Source: Rhynchosporium graminicola
Taxonomy: Eukaryota; Ascomycota; Leotiomycetes; Helotiales; Ploettnerulaceae
Length of the DNA stretch: 64,000 nt
Reading direction: 5' to 3'
Assembly: GCA_900074885.1 (NCBI GenBank)
Contig: FJUW01000061.1
Coordinates: forward strand, 338,130-402,129
The position numbers and the translations under genes were made by a program. Shown here piece after piece: positions 44,601-57,292 of the stretch (positions are counted from its first letter, which is position 1; each line of letters opens with the position of its first letter). The notes under the pieces are model-generated. The model was not told where the DNA came from and searched no databases. It saw only the letters and a list, made by a program, of their open reading frames with translations.

Positions 44601-47369
44601 GAGTTGGCGTGCCGAGCACGTCCGCGTGATTGTATGTATTGAATGAGAGTCGTGTAAAGATCAAATCTGATGATCAAATTGCAATCTGGAATGTCGAGAC
44701 CTTCTTCTGCAACAGACGTAGCAAAGAGACAATTGATCTGCCCATGGCGGAATTTTGTTAGTTCTAGCAATTGTGCGCGGAGAGACAGGCTCAAGTCACC
44801 AGAGTCACCGCTCTTACCGCCGACCAGGGTCCCTACTTTCAAATAAGGAGTTCCAATGTGGGGCTGTGTGAAGAGTTTGGCTAGTACGCGAGCAGTATAT
44901 CTTTGGTTAACAAACACGATACACTTGTCATCAGTTGGGCGCTCGAACCGCTCTCGTAGATATCGAATCAGAACAACTACCTTCGACGACAGATTGCTAG
45001 AGGCGGTCAATGTTGTCGCCGGATCGTAGTCCGGAGGGTCGAAGACGTGAGCATTCACGATGTTTTTAGCTTCCTCAATTTGGCTCCTCTGCTCTTCAAG
45101 AAGCGAAAGCGGTCCTGCGACATTCTTAGCGCGGTGTGTTCGCTCAGTCCTTGCTTGCAACTTCTTAGTTTCCTCGTCTTCGAGACAAAAGAGCCATATC
45201 TGGTCAGCACACCACGATCCCAAGTGTTCTGTCGCACCGTGCGCAAATATTAGTGGCTTCCTGAGAACACTATTAGTCTTAAATCTTTCTTCCATCTGTG
45301 TGTATAGAGGCGTTGCATGCGCCGGACGTAGTTGATCGTATTTGGCGATCTGTTCATGCCTAGACCCCCCTGTCTCGAACTGTAGCAAGCTGGTATCGAT
45401 CGCGGTACATATCTCGGAATGCAAAATGGCCTCTAGCTCAAGGGCAGCCTTCTTTACGTCCGTACGTGAATCAACTGGAGAGGCAGTCATACCAAAGATC
45501 TTGGGACGCGATGTTGGGTTGTGGGGTACGTAGAAGTCTTTGATGATTCGTGCGTACGAGTGATCCTTTTTAGCGTGATGTGCTTCATCAAAGATAAGCA
45601 GGTTGATCTAGAAGGTGCTCAAGTCAGTATACAAGAAACTTGGACTCAAAAAATGTCTGCCTGCGAGCAGCATTGGCGGTACAGCAGAAGCTTTTCATAA
45701 TCAAATGGCACTCGACAGACTTACCTGGGACATAGATATGAATGAATGATGTAGACTGTGGCGCAGGACCTCAGCAGTACAGACAATGGCCATGTTTTCG
45801 TCGATGTTCTTCTCCCAAAATGCTTTATTCCATAAGTTCTGACTTAACTCTCCGCAGAACAAAGCTATGGGTTCACCATGCAATTCTTGCTCTAGCACAT
45901 TATGCTGCTGGAGAGCAAGCTGGACAGAATCGACCAAAAATAAGGCAATGCGTTTCATTGAGCTCCCTTTTCGATCTTCGAGTTCTTGACTAAATGTATG
46001 TTCCAGAAGAAGCAAGGCAATATTAGTTTTCCCGGAGCCTATGACAGTTATCAATAAAGTCATTGCGCGGCTTGGGTGACTGCTGACCTGTAGCAAGAAC
46101 AGCGATGATATTCTTCTCTTTAGCTTTGTTGAAAAGTTCAATTTGATACTCCCGAGGATTGCTAAGGATATTTTCCCTTTCCAGTCCAGCTTGTGTAACA
46201 AGCCATCGCGTTGATTGCTGGTCCTGAGGCCGAGATTTAGCAGCCTCCTTGTTCAAGTTCAGGAGCTTCCGCTGTATGTGGGCTTCGGCCACGGCATTGA
46301 GTTTGCGTTTGCGTTCCGTGATCTTGCGCTGCTTTGGTACCGGGAGAACTCCTTCGTCTAGGTCATCATCTTCATCATCATTGAAAACGTCCTCCTGTCC
46401 ATCAGGTTCCGCAAGCGTCAACTCGGCAAGTTCTACCGGGATACGGCGAAGAGTTGGATGCTCTGGGATTGAAGGTTTTTGTGCAGTGGTGAGGGATTCG
46501 TGAGGATTCTTTGGCTCGGATGAGACAAGATTGTGTTGTCGAGCGCGCTTCAAGTCTGCAATTACATCCTCGGTCGTACGAGTTGAGAGAGTTGTCGTTG
46601 ATAGAGTCAAGTTCAGCGCAGAGGATGGAGCACAGCCAGCCGCGAGAGCTGCCTTGAGCATCTCAGATGGAGGAAGAGCTGTATCGAGTCCCTTGGAGAT
46701 ATCATAAAGCTGCACAGGGGGCACCGTTGGTACAGACACTCGGTTGTCATCGATTTCTTCACATATTTCGTTAATTCCCACAGCTGCCATGGCTGAGATG
46801 GGTGTCAATGGTAAGTTCAGAGAGATTGACGACGCATCCGACTCCGTATTTTGAGACTCTATAGAGGGTAGATCATGCGAAGGTGGTGGTGGTGAACTGC
46901 TAGTCATGGAGACCATCGTCATGGTCAATGAGGATTCTGGTAACGGCCTTGAAGCAGGCGTTTGTAGATGGTCCATGAACAGCCCAAGCAATTGCTGCTG
47001 ACCAAGGCTTCTTGTTCTGTTGTTGCTGTTGCCATTATTCCCCGGAGAAGTGAGAATGGGAGAAAGCTTTGTCTTAGGGAGACCCCAGATATCGTCTGTT
47101 TGCTCTTCACTTCCGGGGGTGAATGTATGAACAGCTCGAGTTGAGACTTCAATCTCCTCTTTCTGACCAGCTGTGACTATTCGATCCGCTGCCTCATTCA
47201 AAAGAAGAAATTCATCCCATATGCTTGAGATCGAGTCACTGCTAGAAGGAGAATCTTTAGCAGACGGGCTGAGATCTGGAGGTGAAGGTTTGCTTGGTGA
47301 AATTGGAATCAAGCAATCCTGATCCTCGATCAGCTGACTGAGATCATGCGCGTACCCGGGAAAGGGCAT
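41603..47369 (-). CDS. DCL1: Dicer-like protein (DCL1 type)
   Basis: Four exons (47369..46088, 46038..45725, 45607..43250, 43201..41603) give 1850 aa. The first intron, only 49 nt, splits the Walker A motif (ATG/SGKT, residues about 425-431). Motif II is DEAHH (539-543), motif III TASP (573-576), and motif VI QSRGRARH (about 858-865), making a complete helicase. A dimerisation domain follows near residue 950-1030. Two RNase III domains are complete: YERLEFLGD (about 1388) with DVCEAMIGAAL, and YQRLEFLGD (about 1585) with DIIEAYIGAIF. Both retain the acidic metal ligands. A dsRNA-binding segment ends the protein. Dicer cuts double-stranded RNA into small RNAs for silencing and antiviral defence. 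The first 400 residues are a low-complexity Ser/Thr/Pro extension, longer than usual. DCL1 rather than DCL2 is judged from architecture and size. Confidence 0.93.
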
Positions 47370-47797
47370 GATAGGTCATGGCAAAAGTCGGGAAAAAATG
47401 AAGAGATGAGCGGGGCGCTGAAAGAAAGAGGAAGCAACCAAACAAACAAGCAGGATGAGCAAAAGAGGGAAGGAATTACGCTGTCAGAGAAGTTCAACCC
47501 CCGTGATCAAGACTGAAGATTCAAATCATCCCTCCGCGATTCTTGCGGTGAAGTGGCAATGTGAAGTTCTTACGACAATGTTGATGTTGACGTTGACATT
47601 GATGTTGACAGTGAGACGGAAGGGGTTCAGCTGAGGTTTTAGATCAAACGACGCGAGTTTGACGCGTCGACTCGTGCCAGAATGGTCTTGGCATCAATTG
47701 GAAGAGCTGCCCCTCCATGAACTTCACAATTACAATATCAGCCTCCACCAGATTCCGATCCCAACGCCAGCCCAACACTTCCCAGAACCTCTAAGCA
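47370..47797. other. Bidirectional promoter between Dicer and TAP42 genes
   Basis: A 428-bp divergent spacer. It contains a hexanucleotide-like repeat (47577-47611) and no gene. Transcription of Dicer and the phosphatase regulator must both start here. Confidence 0.65.
47577..47611. repeat. TTGATG/TTGACR hexamer repeat
   Basis: About six imperfect tandem copies of a 6-bp unit (TTGATG, TTGACG, TTGACA) lie in the middle of the divergent promoter. They could be a length-variable promoter element. Confidence 0.7.
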
Positions 47798-49012
47798 ATG
47801 GCAGAACAAAGTATCAAATCTTTATATGCCTCCGCCGAGAAGCAGCGAAAAGATCTCGAGGCCTCATGGGACAGCAATACTGCAGCTTACCAACAGAATC
47901 TCGCCGCCGCCATTTCGACTTATGACGATTGCTTGAAGCTCGCAGACCGCCTGTCATTATTCAGTCCCAACGAAACACTGGAGGATCTCACTTCTGGGGA
48001 CTTGCAGTGAGCTGCCAATCCCGGCTATACCAAGACTCTGCTAATCTAGAAGGTATCTTCTGATTAACTACCGTCTCGCCGAACTCATCCTCCGAATCTC
48101 CAGCAAAGACCGCAAAATCACTCTTTTGAAAGCACGAGCTGCATTTGAGAAATATCTGAGTTTATTGGACCATTACGAGATCTTGGACACTGCGCAGAAG
48201 AAGCTCTATAGAGATTATTGTGAATACCCAACCACATTTTCTACAATCAACAATGCGGATCCAAATTTACGGAGAGGGGCGAAGATTGCGAATTTTAAGC
48301 TAGAAAAGGAGCTGAAAAGCAAACTAGAAGTAGGACGCCTTAGACATCGGTTAGAGTTCTTGTTAAAAATTCCCAGTTCCTCGCCAAAAACCCAGCCTAC
48401 CTCCAGAACGACGACGACGCGATCCGCGAGCTCCAACTCACCAACATAACCCTCTGTACTCACCACACCTTCCAAGCCCTCGAATCTCTCAACCTCGAAT
48501 CTCAAATCCTAGCCATGGCACCACCTCCCGTCCCTGAAGGTCCAGAATCTCTCGAGCGTGATTATCGCGAACGGATGGGTTCACGAGATAAGGACGACGT
48601 TTCGGGAGATCGCCTCGACAGGCGCGACATGCTCTCCACAGCTAACAAAGGCCCCATACTGTCTGCTAATGGTAAACCATTACGGCCCTTCACACTGCTG
48701 GATAGCAGGCAGACTGTCAAAGCTGGGGTATTCAGATCAGGACATAATCTGCCGACAATGACTATCGACGAGTATTTGGAGGAGGAGAGGAGGAACGGTG
48801 GGATAATTGAGGGAGGAGGTGCGGCGAGTGGGTTGAGTCCGGAACCAGATGAGGATAATTACGAGAAGGGGGATGAGGAGACGATCAAGGCGAGGGAGTG
48901 GGATGAGTTTACGGAGGCCAATCCGAAGTATGTCCTCCTCTTTGTGAGAACGAGATGAAGTGTGTGTGCTAACTTTTGCAGGGGTGCAGGGAATACTATG
49001 AATAGAGGATGA
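47798..49012 (+). CDS. TAP42: TAP42/IGBP1-family PP2A regulatory protein
   Basis: Four exons (47798..48006, 48053..48329, 48377..48927, 48982..49012) give 355 aa. The N-terminal half is an all-helical TPR-like fold (SIKSLYASAEKQRKDLEASW, then DLQYLLINYRLAELILRI). The C-terminal half carries the family signatures RDMLSTANKGPILSANGKPL, RPFTLLDSRQ and VFRSGHNLPTMTIDEYLEEE, and ends with NPKGAGNTMNRG. TAP42 binds type 2A phosphatase catalytic subunits downstream of TOR signalling; animal alpha4/IGBP1 protects them from degradation. Introns are short (46, 47 and 54 nt). The second has a weaker GTAGGA donor but restores EFLAKNPAYL in frame. The last coding exon encodes only nine residues. The ATG at 47798 gives the typical MAEQSIKSLY start. 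It shares a 428-bp divergent promoter with Dicer. Confidence 0.94.
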
Positions 49013-50809
49013 CACATGAATGAAATCAAAATGAATGTTGCAATATCTGTTTATCTACTTCTTCTTTTTGGTCAACGTCTTTTTCGATCTTAGTCCAAAA
49101 AATGTTTTGATCAGACACCCCCTGTGATCACCCATGTATATGATTTGACTCCACCACGCGCTACTGACGAAAAGGTAAAATCATTTAACGATCCTGTGAC
49201 AGATAGCATTTCTGTAGATTTTTTGTCCTCCTACGAAAATAGAGAGGCTGTTCTCTTCCTTTTCTTTCCTTTCCTTTCCTTCCTACTTCCAGCTAAAGTT
49301 AAACCTAGGCTAGCAATGCTTCATCGAACTTGAAGACCTCAAACAATTTAAGTCGCATAGGTGTTCATATATAGCCAGACGTAACCCTCCCTCCCTCTGG
49401 AAACTCATACGAGAGAGAGCTCATTTCTGGCTATCCTTTTAAGTAATCAGCAAATAGTGAGTCCTGATGCTTATACCAAACCTTCTCTCTCCCACAAAAA
49501 TCGTCACTCCTCTGCCAGCAAATTCATACGTTATTCATTCTTGACGTCTCGACTTCCTGTAGGTTGGACCTTACGCACTAGTCACGAGTGGATTTCTTTA
49601 CTCGTCCTGGGGAAAAAGTGTTGGGTTAGCAAATGGTTAGATACACACTGGGTCAGGACTAAGCGGAAGATAACTGAGTGGTGGGTGCATGGTTTTGGCA
49701 ATCTTGTTATGATTTTATCAGTAAGTGATGTTCATGTGTGGAGAAATGCGAGGGAATAGGCTGATTGATCGATGGAGGGCTCTTCTTTTGGTCGCGGGAG
49801 GAATTGGATGCTATGTTTGTCATCGAGGCTGGGTAGGGTGCGGAGTTTTTCAGTTACTCATCGATGGAGATTTTTGTCAGAAGACTTCCGATTAATCGGG
49901 AGAAGATATCACGCATTCTATCCTGCAACATGAACTCCGTTATTCCACCGCTACTAATTCAGTGGCTTAGATCAAATCGCAGGCTCATCCGAGCCATCCA
50001 AACTTCGAACATTCACATGATGGCCTATCAAACTCTGTTGTCACAACATGCAAAAAGAAATTTGCATGATTCTCCGCTGCATATTGAAATGTTTACTTAT
50101 TTCCTAGAAGAGACCAAGTTTCAAGACAACCTTTAGAGGCAGATCTCGGAGAGAAAGGCACGAATACTTAAGGTAATTCGTCTGCTGTTCTTTAGGATGT
50201 GGAAGCCCCTTTTTTGAAATTGATTATCTCGTCATGAGCTGTAAGAAATAAATTGGCAACGAGATCGAGGGAAGTTGTTATGAGATGTGCGAGGAAGAAA
50301 CAAGATAATCGAAGCGGAAGGTGAAAGGACATCAGAGCCTTGGTTTCTTCTAGGGCCATCTCTCAAGAAATTCACTTATGTATATTTTCAGAGTGACTAG
50401 AACAAACTACTGGTTCAGGAATCAGCGTCGAATCACGAGTGTTTGTACCTCCCGAAGTTGGAGAAAGGGGTGAGTAGATGCCTAGTGAGTTTGCAAAATC
50501 CTATTGAATAGTACTTATGAGATAAAGTAAGCAAGCTGGACACCAGCACTGATGTGACTGGGCGCTCTATAGAACCTGTGAACTAGAGTCTTGAATAATC
50601 TCACGATTCTTATTTATCGCATAACGATGAACATTACAAACACGACGTTACTGCCATATGTCCTGAGTAAGGATATAATTAGCAATGACCAAATCGAAAG
50701 TGCTTGGAGAAAATTGTAGCAGATTTCAAGACTACATGTAAATTGACGACGTAGAAACATTAAGCTTGTCCATAATTTACAACGTATCGCATTCGATGTG
50801 GTTGACTAT
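49013..50809. other. Gene-poor stretch with pyrimidine microsatellites
   Basis: No supported gene. A CTTTTCTTTCC-type repeat lies near 49255-49288 and a CCCT run near 49386. Two plus-strand frames (49457-49759 and 49864-50136) have no recognisable content; they could be relics but I cannot support that. Confidence 0.45.
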
Positions 50810-51686
50810 TCAGCAAACGGCAGACTTATACCCATCTGAGTATTTCTTCGCCTCATTGTAGATGACATCAAGGACCCTCTTAATTGTGTAATTGCTAGCT
50901 TGCTTCATCAAATCTACGTATCCTTAGCCAGATTTTCACATTGTCTACTCATGAGAGTGCTTACCTAGCGACTTATCGGGCATATATCCCCACACCTTGA
51001 TACCAGAACCATCTATGCTGGAGGCAATGGTATCACTGTATGAAATTGCCATCTTTAGTGTGATATCCATGTACAGGCCAGCATTTCCAAAGGCCCACGC
51101 AATGTACAACCATTTTGCAGAATCTGCTCTCAACTGTAGCAGGAACCCAACCAGACATCCGAGGCTTGATCACGGCAAGACAATCAAGCTTCTCACAAAG
51201 CATAGCCAGTTGGAAGAGTGTATCAACACGAGGCGTAACAGGTACAGAGTTTGATTGTAGGTGTGTCGCTCGGAGGAGAATCTTGAGAGCACATCCGTCG
51301 TCCTCGGTAAAATCGATGGTCATAGGTTGGACGCTATCGCTGGTAGTCCATAGAGGGTATATGAACTTCTTCCAGAACTGAATTATTTAGAAGCACATCT
51401 GATAATTTTCAAAGATTTCTGCTAATGTCGTCGGGAACTCACGACATTGAAGTGTCGCGAATAATATGAGAAATCAACTTACAGGACATGCAAGTACCAT
51501 GACCTGGGACGCGACCTTTCCATTGACTTGATGACCTTGGAAAATCGCTCTGATCTCAACATCACCACCTTCGGATGTAAAGAAACCGTCGAAGGACTTG
51601 GTGGACTGAACTGAATTCGGTGTACGTGTGTGAATCGTGATTGACATATTGCTCATAGCAGCGACATTATTTGAGTCAGATGCCAT
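50810..51686 (-). pseudogene. BTB-like family copy C, nearly intact with one frameshift
   Basis: Three exons: 51686..51483, 51377..50965 and 50922..50810, with clean GT-AG splices. The protein begins MASDSNNVAAMSNMSITIHT, then gives the BTB-like strand GGDVEIRAIFQGHQVNGKVA, then FWKKFIYPLW, then MTIDFTEDDGCALKILLRAT. It continues to SGWVPAT, where the sense frame breaks at about 51135-51145. A shift of one base (one extra or two missing) allows it to continue as RADSAKWLYIAWAFGNAGLY and to the stop at 50810-50812. Codons before and after the shift remain open, so the damage is single and recent, or a sequence error. If repaired by resequencing it would be an intact gene of about 240 aa of unknown function. 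It is the least decayed of the four copies. Confidence 0.75.
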
Positions 51687-52121
51687 GTTAGCTGTGGTTA
51701 ATTGAGATTTTGTTCTATTTCGAGAAGTACGAGTTTATGTCGAGTCGCGTCGATATCAAGAAAAGGTAATGAGACGCGACGGTGGGTGCGAGCTATAGGT
51801 AGAGTCAGGGGCTAGCGCGGAATTAGCGAGACTTAGCGTGTATATTGTTTAGTAGTTGCTACGAGTGAGTCTAGCGCCGAGATAATTGTCGCAACTCCAC
51901 GCTGAAGTTGTCGCATTACCAATTGATATCGCCTGGTGCAGTGAACTCAAGATCTCTGATGATTGAGCGCGAAGTTATGGTTGTTCCATAACTTTAATAC
52001 TCTTACACGAAGTGAGGCTGCTTTCTTTTTCTGGGATATATAGTATAGGAGTGCAAGAAAATATTTGGGCATGTTCACGCTTGAACGCATCTTCTAATCT
52101 TGTCCGAAAGACCTGATCGAT
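51687..52121. other. Upstream of BTB-like copy C
   Basis: Presumed promoter of copy C, with nothing else recognisable. Confidence 0.5.
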
Positions 52122-53475
52122 TTAGACTCGTGGCGAAAAGCCGTTCATCCCGTGCCTGTCAAGATATTTGCGAGCGATGAAGGAGCCTTGGAATATTTGA
52201 TTTATGAAAATAAAAGAGAAATCGGGGGCAAGTATCTCAGGATCAATCATGATTAGTATTTTAGTTCCTTGATCTTTAGAAATATGTGCTAGCAGGGATT
52301 TCATTACTTGCAGTTCCTAAAGAAACAACGTTACTAAAGGAGTTCTAAAGAAAGTTTTCCGCTGGACGAATTATTTCTGAATTGAGATGACCTGTAAATT
52401 TACGGGCGTCCAGAATTATGGAGAGTATCAAGTCAAGTGCGAGGAGTTACTGATTTCCAGCCATCAAGAATGCAAGAAATCGTCCCAAGAATATGTTCGT
52501 CCAGCTCCGTAACCCAGTGAAGGGATATCCACCAGTTGCCAATACTGATCACACGCCTTACAGAAGATGACGGGGCCAGGGCATGCAAAGTAGTCTTGGT
52601 TGCTTATAGTCATAAAAGGAAATGACTCTAAACAGTGACGATGATTCCTCTGCCTACTAAATAAGGGTGTTGAGAATTTAAAAAAGATGGTATATGTAAT
52701 TATCTTACCCCAAATGGTGGGATCATTTCTCGAAAGAGAAAGAAAAAAATACGGGCGAAAAAGCATATTTATTTTCATTGGCAGCCCCCTGTTAGTTCCT
52801 TTCAATCATTCTCTGAACTTCATCATCCTTACAGAAAAGACCTGTTCAAACCCTCAACAAGGCACAAAAGAGCATGTTGTGACACCTGCCGCCTGCGATA
52901 CTCGCAGTTGCAGACACGGTTTTCCAAGTCTGCTGGCAATACTTCCTGAACAATTTCGCGCCAAAAAGAGCCAGCTTCCTCGTGATATACGGTCAAAAAA
53001 TACCCAGGAGTCACATTTATCATTAATCTTATTCACCAGGTATCTTTCGAATCCTAGTGACTGAGGTTGAAATGACCTCGCGAATAGCACCCATCGATGC
53101 AGAACCCTCTAATTTCCTAGTTTCCGGCATGTCGGTATCGCGAGCCGTTACGTCCGCTATTAGTTTGCTCAGCATGTTGCACAGCAACAGAGCATGCTAG
53201 TTTAAGGTCTCATCATTTGGGATTATGATCGAGAACAAAACATGTGTATATCCCCGAGATTCGTCAGAGTTGGAGTGCTTATTGTGCGGTACCGCATATA
53301 TGAAGAAACACGTTTGAATAAGAGTTAGCAATAGAATTTCGAATGTCTTCATGAGCGGTCGCTCTTTATCGCAAGCCTTGACTTGGCCCAGGTCCCATGC
53401 GCTGCACCAAACTTGAAGAGCTGCCGAGTTTGATATAGAAATCGGTAAAGGTTCAATCTTGTTAAGAGATTTCAA
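52122..53475 (-). pseudogene. Possible degenerate gene of unknown function
   Basis: Several minus-strand blocks look protein-like in series. From 53475: LQVWCSAWDLGQVKACDKER. Then, after an in-frame stop near 53200: LLLCNMLSKLIADVTARDTD and MGAIREVISTSVTRIRKIPG. Next, in another frame, GYFLTVYHEEAGSFWREIVQ and VLPADLENRVCNCEYRRRQV. Then FACPGPVIFCKACDQYWQLV with SWDDFLHS followed by TGA. Finally, after a possible intron, LLAHISKDQGTKILIMIDPE and a stop at 52122. I do not recognise the family. Breaks between blocks need frameshifts or unseen introns, so it is either a relic or a gene whose introns I could not resolve. Confidence 0.3.
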
Positions 53476-55248
53476 AGCTCTGCTTTCTGCAAAGGTCGTA
53501 AGATCTCATTGAGAAGACTATTGCTTCAAATCCCAAGGACGGATTGATACATGACTCAACAGCCTCTTCCTGGCCACATGAAACATCTAAGGAAATTACT
53601 CTGCTTCTTAAGTTTACACCTATAATATTGCTTGCAAAGTATCAAGCATGTATAACGGGTTTCAGTAATAGTACTTGTACAATCCTGACCATAACAAAAT
53701 CGCGTCGCAGCCTACTCAAACAAGTGGAATCAAGGGAAGACAAACATAGGATGTGCGTGAAGTGCAGGTGTTTAAGCGTAAAAGGAAGCCCAAGGTCCCA
53801 CAGAGAAATCATGAGCAGAAGACAGGCAGGTCGAGAAGAGATTGAGGTAGATTTGGGAAATTTTCACATCAATTTGTGAGGGTCTCTTGGGTAACGATCA
53901 AGAAAGAAGGGAGTCGGAGTGGTTTATAGGACGCAGACGTGGATACGAGTGTCGTGACTGTGTTCGGTTTCTGGCGGTACAGTATCAAGGGAATGCCCTG
54001 ACGAAGGCTCGGAACTCCGCGCTTTTTAAGTCTATATATCACGATAATAGTTCGTTATTTTAACTCTAATACTTTCAGAATGTTACGAAATTAATGGGGG
54101 ACTCGATAAATGCCTTCATTACACAGAAAATGGGGGCAACTCCTCGAAAAAATCCTCTCTATGTAGTGGTGCTGCGACTTTACAGAAGACAACAGCATCT
54201 GCGCTGATGCAGGGAAGTTCATCACGGACGTTGTTTTGCCTGAGCACATCGAGCACATGAGTATCCAACGTGCTAAGATGGGAATGCTTGACACAGACTG
54301 AGGGCAGTCCACGATTTCTGGAGTCTAATCAATGCTTTTCAATGTTCATCCACTTCCGTATCTGGCATGACGATTGTTTTCATGCTTTCAATGTCAATCA
54401 GGCGCTTCTCAACGGTACTTTACACCTCACAACCTGTTACACGGAAATTCCAGAGGTGGATCGCTCGTGGAGGAGAGCTCATGTAAAGTTATGGCGTCGA
54501 GGAGGCTCAATGATTGCAGGATTTTCGCAAGTTTACTGAAATCATGGCTTGGTATGGGAACGACTCTTTTGAAGTCAACAGTTGTTCTAGATAAGTCTCT
54601 TGAAGAAGCAAAATGAACATTGTAGGACACCGGTCTCAATACCCTCCAATCAAAGCAGCCGTTCGTTTTTCTAAATCTGCTACCTCCAACCCACTAAGAT
54701 GTGTAATTGGCTAATGAGAGGTCGATTTATCTCCTCTTGGCTAAGAATTTCGGGAAATGCGAATGCACGTGATATTAATGGTAGATACCATTGGCCAATC
54801 TCAAATCTTGGTCAATCGGAGGTAATTGATCCAACCTTTTTGAATGTTGTCTTTCGACCTCTCTTAAACGGAAACTCTGAATCTTTGCCTAAAATGCTAC
54901 ATGCAGTCACTTTCAACCCCAGTGTTTTCAAATCAAATTACCATGTACCGAGCGCAAACTTCATACAGAAAATCATTGATTAATAAGCTCTACTCTAGTG
55001 AGCCCTTGCAGCTAGAGGAAACAAGCAAGTAACCCTGCAGATAACTGAGACAGTACACTTTCCCAACGCCAGTTTTACACGCCCCAATACCCATTCAACC
55101 CACCACGCTGTGCAGTGAGCAAGCAAGCACATCTAGTACGCCACGCCCAAAACCCAAGCGAATGAGGCGAAACACCTTCTTCCCCTCCAAATCAACATCA
55201 TACACCATCCAAGTGCGCCAACTCAGACGCCCCTTGATGGGCCGCCTC
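53476..55248. other. Gene-poor stretch
   Basis: Only short frames on both strands, none recognised. The right end is the 3' flank of the sugar transporter gene. Confidence 0.45.
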
Positions 55249-57292
55249 TCACATTCTCCTCGCCTGCTGCGCACTGATAGCACCCATCATAGCACCATTT
55301 TGTGCTGAAGCCACAGGAGCAGTATTCGGAGAAGAAGAAGCGGAAGTGGGAAATCTCGTCTCATCATGAACCATCAAACCCGCAACTCCTGTCTCCGTCT
55401 TCTTAAAGTCCTTTCCTCCTGCCTTGAGGTGCATGCCATCGGTTCCAACACCAGTGAGACCATCTTGACCGAGGCTCTTGGGATCCCAAGATGCGGATGT
55501 TCTGGGGTTGACATGTAGGACGTACATGGTGTCGATTTCCTCGAGACTGCGATCCTTGGATTCGATCATAAAGAAGTAGACGATCCAGAAGAGGGCGAAG
55601 CAGCAGAAGCCGAAGACCAGACCGTAGAGATAGCCAATTTTAGCGGTGATGAAGGGAGTGAAGAAGGAGATGAGGAAATTGAAAAGCCAATTGGAAGCAG
55701 TTGCAAGAGCCATACATGGAGCTCGATATCGAGCTGGGTAGAGTTCTCCGACCACTGCCCATACGAGTGGTCCCCAAGTAGTGGCGAAAGCAACAATGAA
55801 AAGACAGGTGAAGACAATGAGGATCTTCCCTTGGGTAGGAAAATCCATTGGATCAGCACCGATAGAAAAGCGACCGAGGAATGCATAGACCATGAAGCAG
55901 ATGAACATAGCAGCAGCACCGTACATGAGACTCTTGCGACGACCGCAGTTCTTCACGATCCAGAGTCCAAGTATTGTAGCGCCAACATTGACCGAGCCCA
56001 GGATAATTTGAGTGATGTACGAGTTATCAATACCGGTTGAACGGAAGATGGTGGTTCCTACGATGATCATAATGTTAGCATTTGCTGATGATTGCTCGTC
56101 TAGGAGTAATTCTTGGAGCCAGCAGATTACTCCTGAGGCCCTTGAATGAAAGAGGAATAGATAATGCCAGAATAGAAAGCAAGAGAGAATTACCATAATA
56201 GAAAAAGAAATTAGCCCCCGTCAACTGCTGCCCTGCCTGTAGAGTCATGCCCAAAAGTGTCCGGTAAAGCATGCGGGGTCCAGTGAAGATCTCAGAGAGA
56301 GGATGATCACCACCAGCACGTTCAGCCTGGAGCTTCTCTTCGATTTCGGCGATTTCGTGGTCGACGATAGGCGAGTATGGATCAATACCGCTAAGGCGGC
56401 CCATGGTCTTGCGAGCTTCCTCTTCGTGGCCGATACGGTATGCGAAGCGGGGGGACTCTGGCATGGCGAGAATAGCGAGACCAAGGATGATGGCCCAAAG
56501 AGCGGAAATACCATTGGGGATTCTCCACTGAGCTGAGTTTGTAAAAGCTGCTGATGTGCCCCAGTTGATCTGAAGACGTCAGTGATATTCAAAGGGCGCA
56601 TATGAAAAGGAGCATAGGTCGAGAAAAAAATTTACCATGTAAGCAGTCCAAATTCCCAGAGTGATGAGCAATTGGTACGAGCTGACCATTGCTCCTCTGA
56701 TATTCTTAGGGACACTTTCGGACTGGTACATGGGAACACTGGTACTCAGAGCACCGATACCCAATCCGGCAGTAAATCGACCCATGGCGAATTGCACCCA
56801 TGAATTCTGACTTGTAATCTCGATAACGACACCAATGATGTAGAAGAAGGCGGAGGAAGAGATGGTGTATCGTCGACCAATCCTGTCGCAGAGCCACCCA
56901 CTGACCAAACAGCCAATGAGTGTACCGATGCAGAGAAGACCAACGATCGTACCCTGTCTAGCAGATGAGAAGATCCCCTCATCGCCGAAACGTTCGAGAA
57001 AATCGTCCATCAACAAGAATCCAGAGATCTGACCAGACTCGTATCCGAACATGAACCCACCGATCGACGCGATAGAGCCCAGGAGGATGGCAAGCCATGT
57101 GACGGGTAGCTCCTTGAATGCTTCTTCGGCTGGAAGAACATTGCCGTTAACTTCCACCACGGGGACTTGGTTGAGGGAACGAGTCTCGGGAGTATGGGCA
57201 GCAGGCGTGACGGCAGGCGTAGTATTGGTGCTGATTTTCTTCTCCTGGAACACAGGCTCGGCCTTGGCCTTCTTGCTGTGGAAGATACCCAT
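55249..57292 (-). CDS. MFS sugar transporter
   Basis: Three exons (57292..56636, 56569..56194, 56057..55249) give 613 aa. Twelve membrane spans are predicted, between a hydrophilic N-terminus of about 55 residues and a long C-terminal tail of about 90. Family signatures are present: FGYESGQISGFLLM, DRIGRR after span 2, the PESPRFAYRIGHEEEA motif after span 6, QQLTGANFFFYYG in span 7, GRRKSLMYG after span 8, and ELYPARYRA near span 10. The two introns are 66 nt (before INWGTSAAF) and 136 nt (splitting the codon after YY). These features identify a plasma-membrane monosaccharide transporter of the hexose/quinate type. The long N- and C-termini with Ser/Thr could carry regulatory phosphorylation or ubiquitination sites. 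The exact substrate is not deducible. Confidence 0.92.

Noticed and set aside
45055..45246. Antisense frames within the Dicer helicase region
   Set aside because: Shadows of a strongly supported coding exon.
49864..50136. 90-codon plus-strand frame
   Set aside because: Unrecognised, no supporting splice sites, may be chance.
54699..54983. 94-codon plus-strand frame upstream of the transporter 3' end
   Set aside because: No known family, no homologous blocks in the window and no intron support.
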